Shown: one piece after another, positions 7,991 through 10,129 of the stretch
How the letters are laid out: each line of letters begins with the position of its first letter
Position numbering within the stretch: position 1 is the first letter of the stretch
Assembly: GCA_910592005.1 (NCBI GenBank)
Contig: CAJVPP010004100.1
Coordinates: 1-10,129, forward strand
Reading direction: 5' to 3'
Length of the DNA stretch: 10,129 nt
From: Funneliformis mosseae
Lineage: Eukaryota > Glomeromycota > Glomeromycetes > Glomerales > Glomeraceae
Program-made: the position numbers and the translations under genes
The notes under the pieces: model-generated
What the model was told of the DNA's origin: nothing
The model's input: only the letters and a program-made list of their open reading frames with translations
Database searches by the model: none

Positions 7991-8428
7991 ATGGAGACTT
8001 TAGAAAATCGAACTAACTTTTTATGATCTCATTGTCGTTTGTCTTGAGTGGAGTTTAGTCTACCAGTTTCTAGATATACAATTTCAAGTTCTATGCTCTT
8101 TTCTAGTTATACTATAGTCATACAGTCAGGCTTTTACGCAAATTTATGAAAACCTTTCTATATGACGTTAGTTGAGCTCCCTTTCTCACCTCTATTGAAA
8201 AATATAATCATTATACTGTAATACAAAATAAGGCTCTGAATTTGAGCTAATCCATATCTGGTTTTAACTTATCATATATCTCATACAACTGGATTCCCAG
8301 GTAAATTGCTTAACACTATGTTTATTAGAGATGCAAGTACTTTACAAATATATGACCCTTCATTAACTGGTTTTCCTTTCTTTGAATAGGCTTTATATTT
8401 AGGTGATTTCCAGACTTTAAGTCTGTAA
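7991..8428 (+). pseudogene. Unknown protein frame, heavily decayed
   Basis: From ATG 7991 a single frame of 146 codons runs to TAA 8426-8428 with seven internal stops (mostly TGA). The stops are at Arg, Trp or Gln-compatible places and no frameshift is required. The best preserved part is the end, from about 8309 (KLLNTMFIRDASTLQIYDPS, TGFPFFE, ALYLGDFQTLSL), which is rich in Pro, Gly and aromatic residues as in a folded domain. The middle (SLPVSRYTISSS, TLVELPFSPLLKNIIII) is also protein-like. I do not recognise it. The evidence is composition and an unusually long frame, so this is weaker than its neighbours. It converges on the next gene with a gap of 4 to 52 bp depending on where that gene ends. 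Confidence 0.4.
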
Positions 8429-8480
8429 AGAATTATTTATTGTTAGAAATTTGATCATCTCCTACAAAAAAATAAAGAAC

Positions 8481-8963
8481 TTATAATGCTTTTAGTATTT
8501 GTCTAGACATTATTTGAAGTATCTCAGGCTTATCTAGCCATCTCCTATATTCAACATTACTCAAATTATCATTCATATTAATCTTCGATTTTTTATTATG
8601 AATGAACTCTTTACAAGCATCCATTATGATATTGTTCTGATCTAGCCTATATTTTTAAAAAGATTTCTTAAAAACATCACAAAATGATCTAGGCATCTTC
8701 GTAAAAGGTTCAGATCTAATATCGAGAATCTCAGAACATATTGAATAGTCAAATCTAAAGCTTTTAATATTTATTTATTCTAATTCCATTTCGATTCTTT
8801 CTCACATAGTTTTCTTATAATCAGTACTCTCATTTATAAGCTGACCAACATCACGTTTTAAAAAATACAAATTTGCATTTACATTATTAAATCAAGTCTC
8901 TGCATCAATCACCAAAGCTTTCATTTCTGTAAGAGAACATAAATCTTTAAAGGTACTTGCATC
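8481..8963 (-). pseudogene. Unknown protein, C-terminal frame, decayed
   Basis: A single frame of about 160 codons reads DASTFKDLCSLTEMKALVID at its beginning, then LYFLKRDVGQLINES, FRFDYSICSEILDIRSEPFT, MPRSFCDVFKKSF, NNIIMDACKEFIHNKK, NVEYRRWLDKPEILQIMSRQ, ending TAA at 8483-8481. If that TAA is a former Gln codon, it ends instead at TAA 8435-8433. There are four internal stops (two TGA, two TAA). It is helical and charged, with Cys at scattered positions and no membrane segment. No ATG is evident at the beginning, so it is probably the C-terminal part of the membrane/coiled-coil frame upstream (9051-9472), joined through about 90 bp that is either an intron or badly mutated. A separate gene is the alternative. 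The family is not recognised. Confidence 0.52.
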
Positions 8964-9050
8964 CTAAATATAATTAACTTAGCTTAGACTTAACATATTT
9001 TGTTAATTAAAGTGAATAATAATTTATGGGATCAGATTAGGTTTTCATTT

Positions 9051-9472
9051 TTATAAATTATCAAAAATACTAGTAATACGCTCAATAATCAATATTTGAA
9101 TATATATAATTAGCTACTGCTATGCGAGAAATAATAATATCACAATGGACATAACCCATTCACTAGCATATAAGCCCTTTAGAAAACCTAAAAAATACAT
9201 CATATCCATATATTTGACAAGAATATAGCTTATTATCTTTACCCATTTTGCTAAATTTTTTCCAGTATTAAAACTTCAAAACTTTGAAGCTTCATTTTTC
9301 GTTCAATATTTTCTGAAGAAACTTGTTCTAAAACTCGCTCTAAAATATTTTCAAAGTTCTCTACCTTCTTTTTAAGGATGCCTGTCCATTCACCTTGTTT
9401 TACTCATATATATAACACTGTGAATATTCTGACAATATCGAGGGATTCTCTGATTAAAAGGAACTCTTCCAT
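9051..9472 (-). pseudogene. Coiled-coil and membrane protein, N-terminal part, decayed
   Basis: ATG at 9472 opens MEEFLLIRESLDIVRIFTVL, one TGA at 9406-9404, then VKQGEWTGILKKKVENFENI, LERVLEQVSSENIERKMKLQ, SFEVLILEKI to TAG at 9253-9251. A frameshift leads to MGKDNKLYSCQIYGYDVFFR (from 9246) and a second shift to ASEWVMSIVILLFLA, a membrane span of about 25 residues (9158-9084) interrupted by two TAG codons at Trp/Gln-compatible positions. The last readable residues are ERITSIFDNL before TAA 9053-9051. Whether the ATG at 9246 is a second start or only an internal Met is uncertain. The block around it is duplicated in inverted orientation at the right edge of the window. The family is not recognised. 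Confidence 0.5.
9211..9263 (-). repeat. Left arm of 53-bp inverted repeat
   Basis: Matches the reverse complement of 10077-10129 with one mismatch in 53 bases (T at 9231). On the minus strand it holds 17 bases upstream of an ATG (9246-9244) and the first 12 codons. The match stops sharply at 9263. On the other side it reaches the window end, so the true length is unknown. Confidence 0.92.
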
Positions 9473-9857
9473 GTTTAGATAGAATAAGAAGTTAAATGTT
9501 AGTGAAAACTTTTCTAGAAGAAGTAAAAAATAACATAAAGGTATAATAATTTTACTATACTTCCCATTTAAATGGCTTCATTTATGATCCTCTAGGCTTG
9601 CATTTATGTTGAAAAAGAGATAGAAAAATAGCATTGGAGTCTTACACCTATGTTAGAGAATAAGAGCATGTGGAATGTGCATTGAAGATCTCAATATTTA
9701 CAAAGGTGCTGGAGATATGTATATACATACTTTTTTTTTCTTTATTTTACTTACCCGACCATTCAGTAATAAAGACCTAGTAACATTATATAAATATACT
9801 CTAGTCAAAATCTAGTAGAAATAGCCTCTAGCATCAGAGGAAATAAACTTATAAATA
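9473..9857. other. Spacer without a supportable gene
   Basis: Nothing recognisable. It holds a run of T at about 9730-9739 and a 5-bp hairpin CCTCT/AGAGG (9825-9840). A short + frame around 9640-9720 looks slightly protein-like but has several stops. Confidence 0.4.
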
Positions 9858-10054
9858 CAATAAAACCTCTATAAGTGCACTTTCTATAAATACATACTCT
9901 ATGTAAATTCTCTCTAAATGCACAGTAGGCTTTGGTTCTAACTCATAAGAGCTCTTAATATTTTATTCTTTATAAATACACACCCTCTCTAATTGCACAT
10001 TCTGCTATTTTTTTATTATAGTCCTAAGGGAGTGCACTTATGGAGGTATCACTG
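9858..10054. mobile_element. pogo/Tigger-type MITE (Tc1/mariner superfamily)
   Basis: Starts CAATAAAACCTCTATAAGTGCACT and its reverse-complement end reads CAGTGATACCTCCATAAGTGCACT, each flanked by TA (9856-9857 and 10055-10056). Including the TA, the inverted repeats match at 22 of 26 positions. TA target use and CAGTG-AACCTCTATAA-TGCAC type ends are typical of pogo/Tigger elements. Internal copies of the end motif occur at 9910-9923 (CTCTCTAAATGCAC) and 9985-9998 (CTCTCTAATTGCAC), with ATAAATACATAC/ATAAATACACAC alternating with them. These are likely transposase-binding repeats. At 197 bp it has no coding capacity. Confidence 0.72.
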
Positions 10055-10076
10055 TAAATGCTATTCAGATAGATAA

Positions 10077-10129
10077 GGAAAAAATTTAGCAAAATGGGTA
10101 AAGATAATGAGCTATATTCTTGTCAAATA
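10077..10129 (+). repeat. Right arm of 53-bp inverted repeat, cut by window end
   Basis: Reverse complement of 9211-9263 with one difference. It begins at GGAAAAAATTTAGC and is cut off by the window edge, so it may extend into a longer inverted copy of the gene that starts at 9246 on the minus strand. Confidence 0.92.
10094..10129 (+). CDS. Possible gene start, partial (runs off window)
   Basis: ATG at 10094 followed by 12 open codons to the window end (MGKDNELYSCQI). It is an inverted copy of the ATG at 9246 on the minus strand, differing by one Lys/Glu codon, and 17 upstream bases are conserved too. This could be the 5' end of an intact paralogue facing away from the decayed one, or only a fragment. 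Twelve codons cannot decide. Confidence 0.3.
   Translation, partial: MGKDNELYSCQI

Noticed and set aside
8330..8963. GATGCAAGTAC at 8330-8340 (+) and again at 8953-8963 (-), both read as DAST
   Set aside because: Eleven bases only and the proteins diverge at once; a shared motif is possible but not supported.
1..9472. Alternative genetic code (TGA as Trp, or TAA/TAG as Gln) instead of decay
   Set aside because: TGA stands for both Arg and Trp, TAG for both Trp and Gln, and real frameshifts and a lost catalytic residue are present; no single code repairs the genes.
4299..9472. Classical Maverick/Polinton identification
   Set aside because: Only the integrase supports it; no polymerase B, packaging ATPase, protease or capsid frame is seen, so the name is kept as a hypothesis.

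Overview
The window is a very AT-rich piece of eukaryotic chromosome (about three quarters A+T by eye). It consists almost entirely of decayed mobile or virus-like DNA. I see no intact gene, tRNA, rRNA, CRISPR array or bacterial-type operon. The hAT transposase and the rve integrase read most like the expanded families of arbuscular mycorrhizal fungi (Glomeromycotina, Rhizophagus/Gigaspora type). That placement is from memory of protein style, not a search, so it is a moderate-confidence inference.

Layout. (1) 1-811: 3' half of a hAT transposase pseudogene, + strand. (2) 934-1495: a complete non-autonomous hAT element with an 8-bp target duplication, 22-bp terminal inverted repeats and an internal 26-bp tandem array. 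(3) 1496-3041: AT-rich DNA with no gene I can support, only small hairpins. (4) 3042-3385: two copies of a ~140-bp MITE-like repeat in tandem, plus what looks like a collapsed third copy. (5) 3401-9472: a compact run of at least eight decayed reading frames on alternating strands. In order they are a Cys-rich protein (-), a helical protein (+), an rve integrase (-), a coiled-coil protein (+), a coiled-coil protein with a C-terminal membrane region (+), a small membrane protein (-), an unknown frame (+), and an unknown C-terminal frame and a membrane/coiled-coil frame (-) that may belong to one gene. (6) 9211-10129: a 53-bp inverted repeat carrying a gene-start-like sequence, with a pogo/Tigger-type MITE (9858-10054) between the arms. 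The right arm runs off the window.

How the parts relate. The cluster in (5) is the most interesting part. Its genes are packed in divergent and convergent pairs with very short gaps (29 and 46 bp between divergent starts) and a 9-bp tail-to-tail overlap. It has one recognisable enzyme, an integrase, and several proteins with coiled coils or membrane segments that I cannot assign. This is what an integrated virus-like or Maverick-like element would look like after decay, but no polymerase, ATPase, protease or capsid is recognisable here, so that reading is inference.

Almost every premature stop in the recognisable genes sits where Trp, Arg or Gln is expected. Each is explained by a single C-to-T or G-to-A change. 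This suggests decay dominated by cytosine deamination, as with methylation or a RIP-like process, together with scattered frameshifts.
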